64,000 bases of DNA from Bacteroidales bacterium. GTDB lineage: Bacteria > Bacteroidota > Bacteroidia > Bacteroidales > UBA932. The notes under the pieces were generated by a model. The model did not search any database. It was given only the letters and a program-made list of their open reading frames with translations, and had not been told where the DNA came from. This document shows positions 50,445 through 59,820 of this stretch, one piece after another; position 1 is the first letter of the stretch, and every line of letters begins with the position of its first letter. The position numbers were made by a program, and so were the translations under genes. Location of the stretch: NCBI GenBank assembly GCA_024402135.1, contig JAKSJN010000008.1, positions 1-64,000 of the forward strand, given 5' to 3'.

Positions 50445-53444
50445 ATGATGAGAACTAATGCTATCTCGGCCTTCCTTATGAAGGTTGCTGCCTGCCTTCT
50501 CCTCGCTGCTGGTGCTTCTTTCAGCATGTCAGCTGCCAACGAGACCGCTTTCGCGGAGGCACAGCAGAGCAAGGTTACCGTGAAGGGTGTTGTCAAGGAT
50601 TCCGCAGGAGAGCCTGTAATCGGCGCCAGCGTTATCGAGAAGAGCGCACCTACCAACGGAACAATCGTAGACATGGATGGTAACTTCACTATCACCGTTA
50701 ACAGTGGAGCTACCCTCGTTGTTTCAAGCATCGGCTATGTTACCGTAGAGGTATCTGCAAGCAATGCTTCGACCATCGTCCTCCAGGAGGATTCAGAAAT
50801 GCTCCAGGACGTTGTCGTTATCGGTTACGGTACCCAGAAGAAGGGTGACGTTACCTCAGCTATCACCAGCGTGAAGTCAGACGATTTCGCAAAGGGTGAC
50901 ATCAGAGATGCCGGTGACCTTATCAAGGGTAAGGTTGCAGGTCTTTCAATCACCAACAATTCCGGTGACCCTAACGCTACCTCAAGCATCCGACTCAGAG
51001 GTGTGATCTCTCTTACCGGTACCAACACCCCGCTCGTCCTCATCGACGGTCTCGAGGGTGACCTCGACACTGTAGCTCCAGAGGATATCGAGAGCATCGA
51101 CGTTCTCAAGGACGCTTCTGCTGCCGCTATCTACGGTACCCGTGGTGCTGCCGGTGTCATCATCATCACCACCAAGGGTGGCAAGCGCGATGACTCGGTC
51201 AAGGTCAACTACGCAGGCTATGTTTCAGCATCTGCATTCGGCAAGACCCTTGACATGATGACCCCAGAGGACATCAGAGCAGGCAAGACCAACTTCAAGG
51301 ATCTCGGTTACGAGACCGACTGGCTCAAGGAAATCTCACGCACCGCTTTTACCCACAACCACAACGTATCTATCAGCGGTGGTAACAAGGACACCTCTTA
51401 CAGCGCAGACTTCACCTACCGTGACCAGGAGGGTGTAATCGTGAACACCTTCGGAAACGACATGCGTTTCAACGCATCCCTCTCTCACTGGTTCTTCAAC
51501 GACATGGTGAAGCTCTCTTTCAACGTACAGAAGAGATGGCATGAGAATGGTCCGGTTGATGCAGCCGGCACCCAGGTATATCGTCAGGCTATCATCCGCA
51601 ACCCTACAGCTCCTGTAAAGAACGAGGATGGTTCATGGAATGAGGACACCTCAATCAACTACTACCAGAACCCTCTTGCAATCCTTAACGAGACCAAGGG
51701 TGAGACCAAGTCTGAGAGCACCCGTCTTACCGGTAACCTCACCATCGAGCCTATCCAGGGCTGGCAGACCAACCTCATGCTCAGCACCAACCGTGGAAAC
51801 GGCAACAGCAACAGGTACAATACCTCTAACTCTTACGGCCAGATTGTAAACTATACAACCGGTTACGCTTCAATCTCTCACAGCTCATCGAAGACCGACA
51901 ACCTCGAGCTCACTTCTACATACAAGAAGACCGTTGGTGACCATCGTTTCGAGGGTGTCGCTGGTTACAGCTACCAGTACAGCTTCTACGATTCTTCAAG
52001 CATGAGCAACACCAACTTCATGTCTGACTACTTCCTCTGGCACAACATCGGCCTCGGCCAGTACCTCAAGGACGGTAGAGCAAGCATGTCAAGCTATGCC
52101 GAGGACAGCAAGCTTATCGGTTTCATCGGCCGTGTAAGCTATGGCTACGCTAACAGATACAACGCTCTCGTCAGCATCCGCCGCGAGGGTAGCTCACGCT
52201 TCGGTGACAACCACAAGTGGGGTACTTTCCCTTCAGCATCACTCGGTTGGACCATCAGCAACGAGGAGTTCATGGCAAACGCAACATGGCTTGACAACCT
52301 CAAGCTCCGTGCAGGTTTCGGTGTTACCGGTGTCATCCCTACCTCAAGCTACCTCTCAAAGACCATCTATAAGCTTGGTTCACCATACTACTATGACGAA
52401 GGCACCTGGAAGCAGGGTCTCAACGTTGCATCCAACCCTAACCCAGACCTCCAGTGGGAGAAGAGTGCTGAGTACAACATCGGTCTCGACTGGGCAGTCT
52501 TTGGCAACAGACTCAGCGGTACCATCGACGTATACAACAAGAAGACCACCGGTATGCTCTGGGAGTTCTCAGTTCCTACTCCACCAAACCTCTACAACAG
52601 AACCCTCGCTAACGTGGGTGAGATGCAGAACAAGGGTATCGAGATCGCTATCAACGCTACTCCAGTGGAGACCAAGGACTTCTCATGGAAGACCACCGCT
52701 ACCTTCGCATTCAATGCGAACAAGCTCGTGAGCCTCTCAAATGACCTCTATGAGACTGCAAACACCCAGTACATCGCTTACCTCGGTGAGCCTATCTCTC
52801 TCCCTACCCAGCGTATGGAGGTTGGCCAGGCTCTTGGTCAGTGGTTCGGTCTCAAGGCTGTAGGTGTATCTGACAACGGTCTCTGGCTCATCGAGCATCC
52901 TGAGACCAAGGAAGTCGTAGAACTCAACGATGGTATGCTTACCGACAGAACCTGGCATCAGTACCTCGGCAACGCAATCCCTAAGATGAACGTTGGTTGG
53001 AACCATACCTTCAACTACAAGAACTTCGACCTCAACCTCCAGTTCACCGGTCAGTTCGGCGCAAAGATCCTCAACGAGGCTCGCGCATACTACGAGAACA
53101 ACGCTGTAAACTACAACCGTCTCAAGTCAGCTGCTGACAAGCAGTTCGGCCAGAACGTTCTCTCAGTAGCTCAGAAGCAGACCTTCACAAGCTATCACCT
53201 CGAGAGCGGCAACTACCTCAAGCTTTCAAACATCACCCTCGGTTACAACGTTCCTGTAAAGAAGAACGCTTACATCAGCGGTGCACGTATCTACGCTTCT
53301 GCTGCCAACCTCTTCGCAATCACTGCTTACAAGGGTCTTGATCCGGAAATGTCAAATGCAAGCCCTACCTACTCTGGTATCGACTCACGTGACAAGTATC
53401 CTTCAATCAGAACCTTCACTGCAGGTGTGAACATCAACTTCTAA
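50445..53444 (+). CDS. SusC/RagA TonB-linked outer-membrane transporter
   Basis: 999 residues. Signal peptide, then a carboxypeptidase-like domain (VTVKGVVKDSAGEPVIGASV, VSSIGYVTVEV), the Ton-box-like LQDVVVIGYGTQKKGDV, the plug (GLEGDLDTVAPEDIESIDVL, YGTRGAAGVIIITTKGG) and a 22-strand barrel ending VNINF. It imports oligosaccharides with SusD as the lid. It is 16 nt before susD and 111 nt after the HTCS. Strong codon preference (CTC, GGT, AAG, ACC) indicates high expression. Substrate inferred from the neighbouring arabinose genes. Confidence 0.95.
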   Translation: MMRTNAISAFLMKVAACLLLAAGASFSMSAANETAFAEAQQSKVTVKGVVKDSAGEPVIGASVIEKSAPTNGTIVDMDGNFTITVNSGATLVVSSIGYVTVEVSASNASTIVLQEDSEMLQDVVVIGYGTQKKGDVTSAITSVKSDDFAKGDIRDAGDLIKGKVAGLSITNNSGDPNATSSIRLRGVISLTGTNTPLVLIDGLEGDLDTVAPEDIESIDVLKDASAAAIYGTRGAAGVIIITTKGGKRDDSVKVNYAGYVSASAFGKTLDMMTPEDIRAGKTNFKDLGYETDWLKEISRTAFTHNHNVSISGGNKDTSYSADFTYRDQEGVIVNTFGNDMRFNASLSHWFFNDMVKLSFNVQKRWHENGPVDAAGTQVYRQAIIRNPTAPVKNEDGSWNEDTSINYYQNPLAILNETKGETKSESTRLTGNLTIEPIQGWQTNLMLSTNRGNGNSNRYNTSNSYGQIVNYTTGYASISHSSSKTDNLELTSTYKKTVGDHRFEGVAGYSYQYSFYDSSSMSNTNFMSDYFLWHNIGLGQYLKDGRASMSSYAEDSKLIGFIGRVSYGYANRYNALVSIRREGSSRFGDNHKWGTFPSASLGWTISNEEFMANATWLDNLKLRAGFGVTGVIPTSSYLSKTIYKLGSPYYYDEGTWKQGLNVASNPNPDLQWEKSAEYNIGLDWAVFGNRLSGTIDVYNKKTTGMLWEFSVPTPPNLYNRTLANVGEMQNKGIEIAINATPVETKDFSWKTTATFAFNANKLVSLSNDLYETANTQYIAYLGEPISLPTQRMEVGQALGQWFGLKAVGVSDNGLWLIEHPETKEVVELNDGMLTDRTWHQYLGNAIPKMNVGWNHTFNYKNFDLNLQFTGQFGAKILNEARAYYENNAVNYNRLKSAADKQFGQNVLSVAQKQTFTSYHLESGNYLKLSNITLGYNVPVKKNAYISGARIYASAANLFAITAYKGLDPEMSNASPTYSGIDSRDKYPSIRTFTAGVNINF

Positions 53445-53459
53445 TCGAACGTAAACAAA

Positions 53460-55109
53460 ATGAAGTCAATACTTAACAAAATCATTATTGCAGGTGCCGC
53501 TGCTGCTGTCAGCTTCAGCTGTACCAATCTTGATGAGACTCTCTACTCAGACATCTCTTCGGAGACCCATGAAATGACTGAGCAGGAGCTCGCTGCTACC
53601 ATCGCACCTGTATATAGCTCACTTCGTGACGTATGCTGGGGTTGGTTCGGCTCATTCGACCTCAATGACATGAGCTCTGACGTATGGGGCGTTCCAAACC
53701 GTATCGGTATCGGTTGGGGAGACCTCTACATCCCTATGCACAAGCATGAGTTTAACAGCGAACTCGGTTTCTTCGATGTATCTTGGTATAACAACTATGC
53801 TGGTGTGAATGCCTGCAACAAGATGCTCGCAAACGAGGCTATCGCAAACAACAAGGCAACCGCAGCACAGATCCGTGCTTTCCGTGTCCTTTACTACTAC
53901 AACCTCTTCAGCGCATTCCGCAACATTCCTCTCGACCTCGATTTCGCTCATGAGGATGGCTGGATGCCTGAGCAGTCAGCACCTGAGGCTACCTTCAACT
54001 GGATGGTTGAGGAGCTCAAGGCTGTAGTTGACGACTGCCCAGAGTCTGCTGAACTTGGCAAGATGAGCAAGTATGCTGCACACATGATCCTCGCAAAGCT
54101 CTATCTCAACCACAACGCGTGGTTCAAGAACGACAGCGACAAGTCATGGTACCAGAAGGCTCTCGACGAGATCAACATCGTTATCTCAGGTCCTTTCAGC
54201 CTTTCTGCTACCTACAGCGCAAACTTCCAGGAGTCTCTCGCAGGCAACAAGGAGATCATCTTCGGAGTTCCATTCGAGGAGAAGTACGCAGGTGGTAACT
54301 ACTATGCAAACCTCTGGCATCACACCGCTGTCCGTCAGCGTTGGGGATTCTCAGGCTGGGCTACCAACGGCGGTATCGTATTCCCTCAGTTCCTCGATAT
54401 CTATGAGGAGGGTGACAAGCGTTTCGACGCTACCTGGACCGGTGGTATCCAGTACAAGCAGGACGGTACTCCTATCATGTACGATGGCAAGCCAGCTGAG
54501 TACACCAGAGAGATCCGCTCTATCGACAACCCTGGCTGCTATCCTTTCGAGGGTTATGCACTCGTGAAGTACGCTATCGTTTCAGGTCCTAAGGGTACCT
54601 CTTACGATGACGTTCCTTATTTCCGTCTTTCTGAGGCTTACTACATCAAGGCTGAGTGTCTTCTCCGTCTTGGCAAGGACCTCCAGACCGCTGCTGACCT
54701 TGTAACCGCAGTCCGTAAGAGAGCTTTCGACAATCCTGCTGATGCAGTGATCACTCCAGAGCAGCTTATGGGCGGTTCAAGATACAACTACGGTCACCGA
54801 GAGAATACCGCCGAGATGGGTGAGCCGGACAACTGGATCATCACCGAGGAAGGTGGTGCCGACATCGAGTTCGGTGGCCTCCTCGACGAGTACGCTATCG
54901 AGTTCGTGGCAGAGCAGCATCGTCGTGACTGCCTCATCCGCTTCAACATCAAGGGTACCAACATGAACGTATACTGCGGTAAGTCTTGGTTCTGCAAGGA
55001 TGCTGAGAGCGATCGTCACAGCGACCTCTTCCCAATTCCTATCGATGCACTCAGAGGAAACCCTAAGCTCAAGCAGAACCCTGGTTACGACGGCGTTCCT
55101 GTAGCTTAA
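53460..55109 (+). CDS. SusD-like surface glycan-binding lipoprotein
   Basis: 549 residues; signal peptide and lipobox (SFSC) then TNLDETLYSDISSETHEMTE. Helical SusD/RagB fold with four TPR-like pairs (YNNYAGVNACNKMLANEAIA, AQIRAFRVLYYYNLFSAF, SEAYYIKAECLLRLGK), C-terminal FVAEQHRRDCLIRF and a short tail. It forms a pair with SusC. No extra surface-binding protein follows; transcription ends at a strong hairpin (55156-55187). Confidence 0.95.
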   Translation: MKSILNKIIIAGAAAAVSFSCTNLDETLYSDISSETHEMTEQELAATIAPVYSSLRDVCWGWFGSFDLNDMSSDVWGVPNRIGIGWGDLYIPMHKHEFNSELGFFDVSWYNNYAGVNACNKMLANEAIANNKATAAQIRAFRVLYYYNLFSAFRNIPLDLDFAHEDGWMPEQSAPEATFNWMVEELKAVVDDCPESAELGKMSKYAAHMILAKLYLNHNAWFKNDSDKSWYQKALDEINIVISGPFSLSATYSANFQESLAGNKEIIFGVPFEEKYAGGNYYANLWHHTAVRQRWGFSGWATNGGIVFPQFLDIYEEGDKRFDATWTGGIQYKQDGTPIMYDGKPAEYTREIRSIDNPGCYPFEGYALVKYAIVSGPKGTSYDDVPYFRLSEAYYIKAECLLRLGKDLQTAADLVTAVRKRAFDNPADAVITPEQLMGGSRYNYGHRENTAEMGEPDNWIITEEGGADIEFGGLLDEYAIEFVAEQHRRDCLIRFNIKGTNMNVYCGKSWFCKDAESDRHSDLFPIPIDALRGNPKLKQNPGYDGVPVA

Positions 55110-55155
55110 GAATTGTTTTGGGGAGTGTAAATATTCCCGACACATAAATAGAATC

Positions 55156-55187
55156 GAGGCTGGCCTTCATGGTCAGCCTCTTTTTTT
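55156..55187 (+). terminator. Terminator of the susCD operon
   Basis: GAGGCTGGCC / GGTCAGCCTC stem (one mismatch), loop TTCAT, followed by seven T. The T-run overlaps the -33 box of the metH promoter (55185-55215). Confidence 0.85.
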
Positions 55188-55215
55188 GTTTTCAGCGGTC
55201 AATAAAGTATATTTG
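55185..55215 (+). promoter_or_regulatory. Promoter of metH-metF
   Basis: TTTG at 55185-55188, 19-nt spacer, TATATTTG at 55208-55215, both exact. The first ATG is only 7 nt further on (55223), implying a leaderless or very short-leader message, unless translation starts at ATG 55265 behind GAAGGCA. Confidence 0.7.
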
Positions 55216-55222
55216 TCATCTT

Positions 55223-58200
55223 ATGCACACCGAAAACAAGAAAAGACAGGCCATTTTGAAGGCAATGGCCGAAAAGATACTTATACTGGATGGAGCTCTT
55301 GGCACTCTTCTCCAGACATATGACCTGTGCGAAGAAGATTTCCGCAGCCCTGTCAAGGGCAATAATGATATACTGAACATCACCCGTCCGGACGTCCTTG
55401 AGGATATCCATCGCCGCTATGTTGATGCGGGTGTCGATATTCTTACTACAAATACCTTCTCTTCCAACGTCATCTCCCAGAAGGAGTATGGCTGCCAGGA
55501 CCTGGCAGCCGAGATGGCAAGGGCTGGTGCCAGCATCGCCCGCAAGGTGGCTGATGCCGCTCCGCGTCAGGTTTTTGTCGCCGGAAGCATCGGCCCGACC
55601 GGCAAGTCTCTGACCCTGGTGACCGAGCTTGATGATCCTGCTTACCGCATGTACAGTTTTGACGATATGTCAGCAGCATATCGTACCCAGATCGAAGCTC
55701 TGATCGACGGTGGCGCCGACATGATTCTTTTTGAGACCTGTTTCGATGCGCTGAACGTCAAGGCCGGAATCTATGCCCTGAGACAGCTTGAGCGTGAGCG
55801 TCCTGAATTGAAGGGATTTCCAGTCATGGTGTCGATGTCGGCCAGCGACCGCAGTGGACGCAGCCTTACCGGTCAGACTGTCGAGGCTTTCTTCTATTCG
55901 GTCCGCCATGCTGACCTGATCAGTTTCGGTCTTAACTGCTCGCTTGGAGCCGAGGACCTTGCACCTCTTATGGCTGGTATGACTGAATGGGCAGACTGTC
56001 CGCTCAGCTGCCATCCAAACGCCGGTCTGCCGGACGAGATGGGCGCATATACCCAGACGCCGGAGATGATGGCTGCCCAGATGAGGAAACTCGCCCAGAA
56101 GGGATTGAATATCGCCGGCGGTTGCTGTGGAACGACACCCGAGCATATCAAGGCCGTGGCTGCTGCTGTTGCAGACATTGTACCGCGTCCGATGCCTGAG
56201 AGATGTGACCACCTCTGTGTAAGTGGTCTCGAGCCGGTTCATGTCGACCTTCTCCGCCGCAACTTCACCAACGTCGGCGAACGTACCAATGTGGCAGGTT
56301 CCCGCAAGTTCGCCAAGCTCATCGCGGCAGGCGATTATGACACAGCACTGAACATCGCTGCAGCCCAGATCGACGGCGGCGCGAACATCATAGACATAAA
56401 CATGGACGATGCGATGCTGGACAGCACTGCCCAGATGCGCATCTTCCTCCGCCATATAGCCAACGACCCGGCTGTAAGCCGCGCAGCTGTCATGATTGAC
56501 TCATCCCATTGGGAGACCGTTGCTGAAGGCTTGCGTAATGTACAGGGCAAGAGCATCGTGAATTCTATCAGCCTAAAGGAAGGAGAAGAAGCTTTCCTTC
56601 GCAAGGCACGCGAAATCGCAGATCTGGGAGGTGCAATGGTTGTCATGGCTTTTGACGAACAGGGTCAGGCGACTGTATACGAGCGCAAGATTGAGATCTG
56701 CAAGCGCGCATATGACCTCCTGACTGCCGCCGGAATCCCTTCTACGGACATAGTGTTCGATGTAAATGTTCTGTCGATCGGAACCGGCATCGATGAACAC
56801 AGGAGGTATGCAATCGACTTCATCGAGGCTGTACGCTGGATAAAGACAAATCTTCCGGGAGCGCTTACTTCCGGCGGAGTATCCAACCTTTCTTTCGCTT
56901 TCCGCGGAAACAATCCTGTCCGCGAAGCGATGCATTCCATTTTCCTTTACCATGCCATCAAGGCTGGACTGGACATGGCCATCGTCAATCCTGGAATGCT
57001 CCAGGTTTATGACGACATCGATCCAAAGCTGCTCGGGTATATCGAGGACGTGATCTTCGACCGCAGTGATGAGGCGACCGGTGCTCTTGTCGAACTGGCT
57101 TCGGAGATGCTCGAGAAAGCCGCAGCCGAAAAGGAAGGCCGCGCTGTTGCAAAGCCGGTGGAGACCGCTCCTTTGAATGTTGCGGAAAGACTCTCCAATG
57201 CACTTGTCAAAGGTGTTTCGGTCAATCTTGAGGCCGATGTGCTGCAGTGTCTGGAGGAATGTGGAGGCAAGGCTGTCGATGTCATCGAGGGACCTCTCAT
57301 GACCGGAATGGAGAAGGTCGGAGAACTTTTCGGCGCAGGACGCATGTTCCTGCCCCAGGTTGTGAAGTCAGCCCGCATCATGCGCGATGCCGTTGCCGTC
57401 CTGGAACCATACATGGGCTCGGATGAGAGCGGCTCAGTCCAGCGTCCGAAGGTTGTCATTGCGACAGTCAAGGGTGACGTTCATGACATAGGAAAGAACA
57501 TTACGGCAATAGTTCTGCGCTGCAACGGCTTCGAAGTGCGCGATCTTGGCGTCATGGTCGACAAGGAAACAATAATAGACACGGCTCTGGAATGTAGAGC
57601 AGACATCATCGCGGTGAGCGGTCTCATCACTCCGTCGCTTTTCCAGATGGAGGAGATATGCCGTGACCTCAATGCGCGAGGACTGGACATTCCTCTGTTT
57701 ATCGGCGGAGCAACCACGTCACCTTTGCATACAGCAGTAAAACTTGCTCCGCTCTACGATCATGTCTTCTATGGTCCAGATGCGTCAGCCAGCGCTGTTA
57801 TGGCGAAGCGTTGCCTGTCCGACCGTCGGGCTTTCGAGTCTGCTGAGCATGCCCGTCAGGAAGAGATCCGCGGCCTGTACGCCAGAGGCAAGGACATGGA
57901 TACGGAAGCCAAGGCTGTTGCCGAATATGATGAGTCAGCCTTCATGCCGTACGGGGAAGGGGAGACCTTCGCTGCCGACATGCCGCTCCGCGAATATTCT
58001 GTCGCTGAGCTGATGCCTGAGTTTGACTGGCGCATGTTCTTCCAGATCTGGGGAATCAAGGCTGCTGACCAGGATTCCGAGCAGGCGCTGTCACTGAAGT
58101 CCGATGCAATCCGGATGCTGGAGCATATAAAGATTCATCGTGACTGTCGTGTCGTTGCAGCTATGCATTTCGAGCCTGTACTGCGTCAGGATGATGATTC

Positions 58201-58765
58201 CCTCCTTCTCGTCCGCTCCGGAAAGACCATACCGATGATGCGCAAGAACAGGTCGTTGGCCGATTTCGTGTCAAATAAGACAGCTTCCGCAGTCGGTTTC
58301 TTCGCAGTATGTGCTGATGAAATTCCTGAGTTCACCTGTGACTGCTGCGGTCCGCGCATTAAGGCAGAGCGTGGAGAATATGAGGAACTTCTGCGGCGTT
58401 CAGTCCTCAATACCTTGGCAGAGGCGGCATCATGCAAGCTGGACAAGTTCATCGCTGCCGGACTTGCACTGGATGGAAAAAAGATAATAAAGCCGGCTGC
58501 CGGATACTACAGCCTTCCGGACCACTCGCTGAAGGTTGATATCATGGAAATGATTCCTGGCAGCGACAAGCTTGGAATCAAGCTCACAGAGAGCTACGGA
58601 ATGATCCCGGATGCTTCTATCTGCGGAATGGTGATGATACATGAGGCCGCGGAGTATCTGGACCTCAGAAACCTTGATGCCGCAGTCGTCAATGTGTACG
58701 CAGAGCAGAGAGGCATGGATGAAACAATGAAGAACAGGCTGCTCAGCCACCTGATAAAAGCATAG
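55223..58765 (+). CDS. metH: Cobalamin-dependent methionine synthase
   Basis: 1180 residues from MHTENKKRQAILKAM. Homocysteine domain (ILILDGALGTLLQTY; zinc Cys in FGLNCSLGA and GGCCGTTPEH), pterin-binding domain (NFTNVGERTNVAGSRKF), B12 domain (GDVHDIGKNI with the axial His) and activation domain (SYGMIPDASICGMVMIHEAA). It transfers methyl from methyltetrahydrofolate to homocysteine. Full length compared with E. coli MetH (about 1227). In the AdoMet motif, normally RPAPGY, this protein reads KPAAGY, a conservative R-to-K change. ATG 55265 is an alternative start. It is 3 nt before metF. Confidence 0.95.
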   Translation: MHTENKKRQAILKAMAEKILILDGALGTLLQTYDLCEEDFRSPVKGNNDILNITRPDVLEDIHRRYVDAGVDILTTNTFSSNVISQKEYGCQDLAAEMARAGASIARKVADAAPRQVFVAGSIGPTGKSLTLVTELDDPAYRMYSFDDMSAAYRTQIEALIDGGADMILFETCFDALNVKAGIYALRQLERERPELKGFPVMVSMSASDRSGRSLTGQTVEAFFYSVRHADLISFGLNCSLGAEDLAPLMAGMTEWADCPLSCHPNAGLPDEMGAYTQTPEMMAAQMRKLAQKGLNIAGGCCGTTPEHIKAVAAAVADIVPRPMPERCDHLCVSGLEPVHVDLLRRNFTNVGERTNVAGSRKFAKLIAAGDYDTALNIAAAQIDGGANIIDINMDDAMLDSTAQMRIFLRHIANDPAVSRAAVMIDSSHWETVAEGLRNVQGKSIVNSISLKEGEEAFLRKAREIADLGGAMVVMAFDEQGQATVYERKIEICKRAYDLLTAAGIPSTDIVFDVNVLSIGTGIDEHRRYAIDFIEAVRWIKTNLPGALTSGGVSNLSFAFRGNNPVREAMHSIFLYHAIKAGLDMAIVNPGMLQVYDDIDPKLLGYIEDVIFDRSDEATGALVELASEMLEKAAAEKEGRAVAKPVETAPLNVAERLSNALVKGVSVNLEADVLQCLEECGGKAVDVIEGPLMTGMEKVGELFGAGRMFLPQVVKSARIMRDAVAVLEPYMGSDESGSVQRPKVVIATVKGDVHDIGKNITAIVLRCNGFEVRDLGVMVDKETIIDTALECRADIIAVSGLITPSLFQMEEICRDLNARGLDIPLFIGGATTSPLHTAVKLAPLYDHVFYGPDASASAVMAKRCLSDRRAFESAEHARQEEIRGLYARGKDMDTEAKAVAEYDESAFMPYGEGETFAADMPLREYSVAELMPEFDWRMFFQIWGIKAADQDSEQALSLKSDAIRMLEHIKIHRDCRVVAAMHFEPVLRQDDDSLLLVRSGKTIPMMRKNRSLADFVSNKTASAVGFFAVCADEIPEFTCDCCGPRIKAERGEYEELLRRSVLNTLAEAASCKLDKFIAAGLALDGKKIIKPAAGYYSLPDHSLKVDIMEMIPGSDKLGIKLTESYGMIPDASICGMVMIHEAAEYLDLRNLDAAVVNVYAEQRGMDETMKNRLLSHLIKA

Positions 58766-58768
58766 CAT

Positions 58769-59698
58769 ATGAAAATCTCGGAAATACTCAAGTCTAGTGA
58801 CAAACCTTTCGCATCGATAGAAATCGTACCGCCTCTGAAAGGAATACGTAAGGATGAATTGCTCAAGAACGTAGGCCGCTTCATGGACTACGCTCCAAAG
58901 TACATCAATGTGACCAGCCACCGCGATGATTTCGAGTTCGTGGCCAAGGCAGACGGTACTTATGAGAAGCATCTGGTAAGGAACAGAATCAGCGAGATTT
59001 CAGTGTGCTCGGTCATCCGTGAGGCTTTCGATGTCGAGGTAGTGCCTCATCTTATCTGTGGAGGTTCATCAAAGGATGAGATAGAGAGCAAGCTTTACAA
59101 CATGCGCTTCCTCGGATTCGAGAACGTCCTTGCCCTTCGCGGAGACTGTCTGAGCGGCGAGAAGCGTTTCACTCCTCAGCCCGACGGCTATGCATATGCA
59201 TCCGAACTTGTTGAAGGCATAAGGAAATTTGAGGCTGGATGTGGAGAGGACATATTCAGCATCGGTGTCGGTGCCTATCCCGAGAAGCATTTCGAGGCCC
59301 CTAACCTGGAGATGGACATCGCGAACCTTAAGAAGAAGGTCGATGCAGGAGCTGACTATGTCATAACCCAGATGTTCTTCGACAACGAGGTTTTCTATGA
59401 GTATGAGCGCAGATGCCGCGAGGCCGGCATAAATGTGCCGATCATTCCTGGACTGAAACCTCTCTCGACCCCGGCCCAGATCAACCGTCTTCCAGAGGCT
59501 TTCTCCATAGACATCCCTAACGATCTTGCCTCAGAGGTCAGCACCCATGCCAACGACCGCAAGGCTGTCTTCCAGATCGGTACTGAATGGTGCCGAATGC
59601 AGTGCCGTGACCTCATCGCGCATGGAGTCCCTGCCGTGCATTTCTACACAATGGGTAATCCGGACAATGTCACTTCTATCTTGAAGGATTGTTTCTAA
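58769..59698 (+). CDS. metF: Methylenetetrahydrofolate reductase
   Basis: 309 residues. The N-terminal strand FASIEIVPPLKG carries the Glu of the active site. Other marks: VNVTSH-like YINVTSHRDDFEF, HLICGGSSKDEI, NVLALRGD (folate-binding Asp), FSIGVGAYPEKH and YVITQMFFDN. It reduces 5,10-methylenetetrahydrofolate to the 5-methyl form used by MetH, with which it is operonic. Cytosolic, complete. Confidence 0.95.
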   Translation: MKISEILKSSDKPFASIEIVPPLKGIRKDELLKNVGRFMDYAPKYINVTSHRDDFEFVAKADGTYEKHLVRNRISEISVCSVIREAFDVEVVPHLICGGSSKDEIESKLYNMRFLGFENVLALRGDCLSGEKRFTPQPDGYAYASELVEGIRKFEAGCGEDIFSIGVGAYPEKHFEAPNLEMDIANLKKKVDAGADYVITQMFFDNEVFYEYERRCREAGINVPIIPGLKPLSTPAQINRLPEAFSIDIPNDLASEVSTHANDRKAVFQIGTEWCRMQCRDLIAHGVPAVHFYTMGNPDNVTSILKDCF

Positions 59699-59786
59699 AA
59701 ACCGGAAAATCGTCCATATAGTCCAGTTTGCGATTATTGTTATATAAGCTTGGACTTTTTTGTAATCCTTGGTTGATGCATTTTTC

Positions 59787-59794
59787 TACCTTTG
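59787..59794 (+). promoter_or_regulatory. -7 box of the GH27 gene
   Basis: TACCTTTG, 26 nt before the ATG. The nearest upstream TTTG (59759-59762) is 24 nt away, a little long, so the promoter may be weak or regulated. Confidence 0.5.
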
Positions 59795-59820
59795 CATCAA
59801 CCGCAAACCGTTTTGACGCA

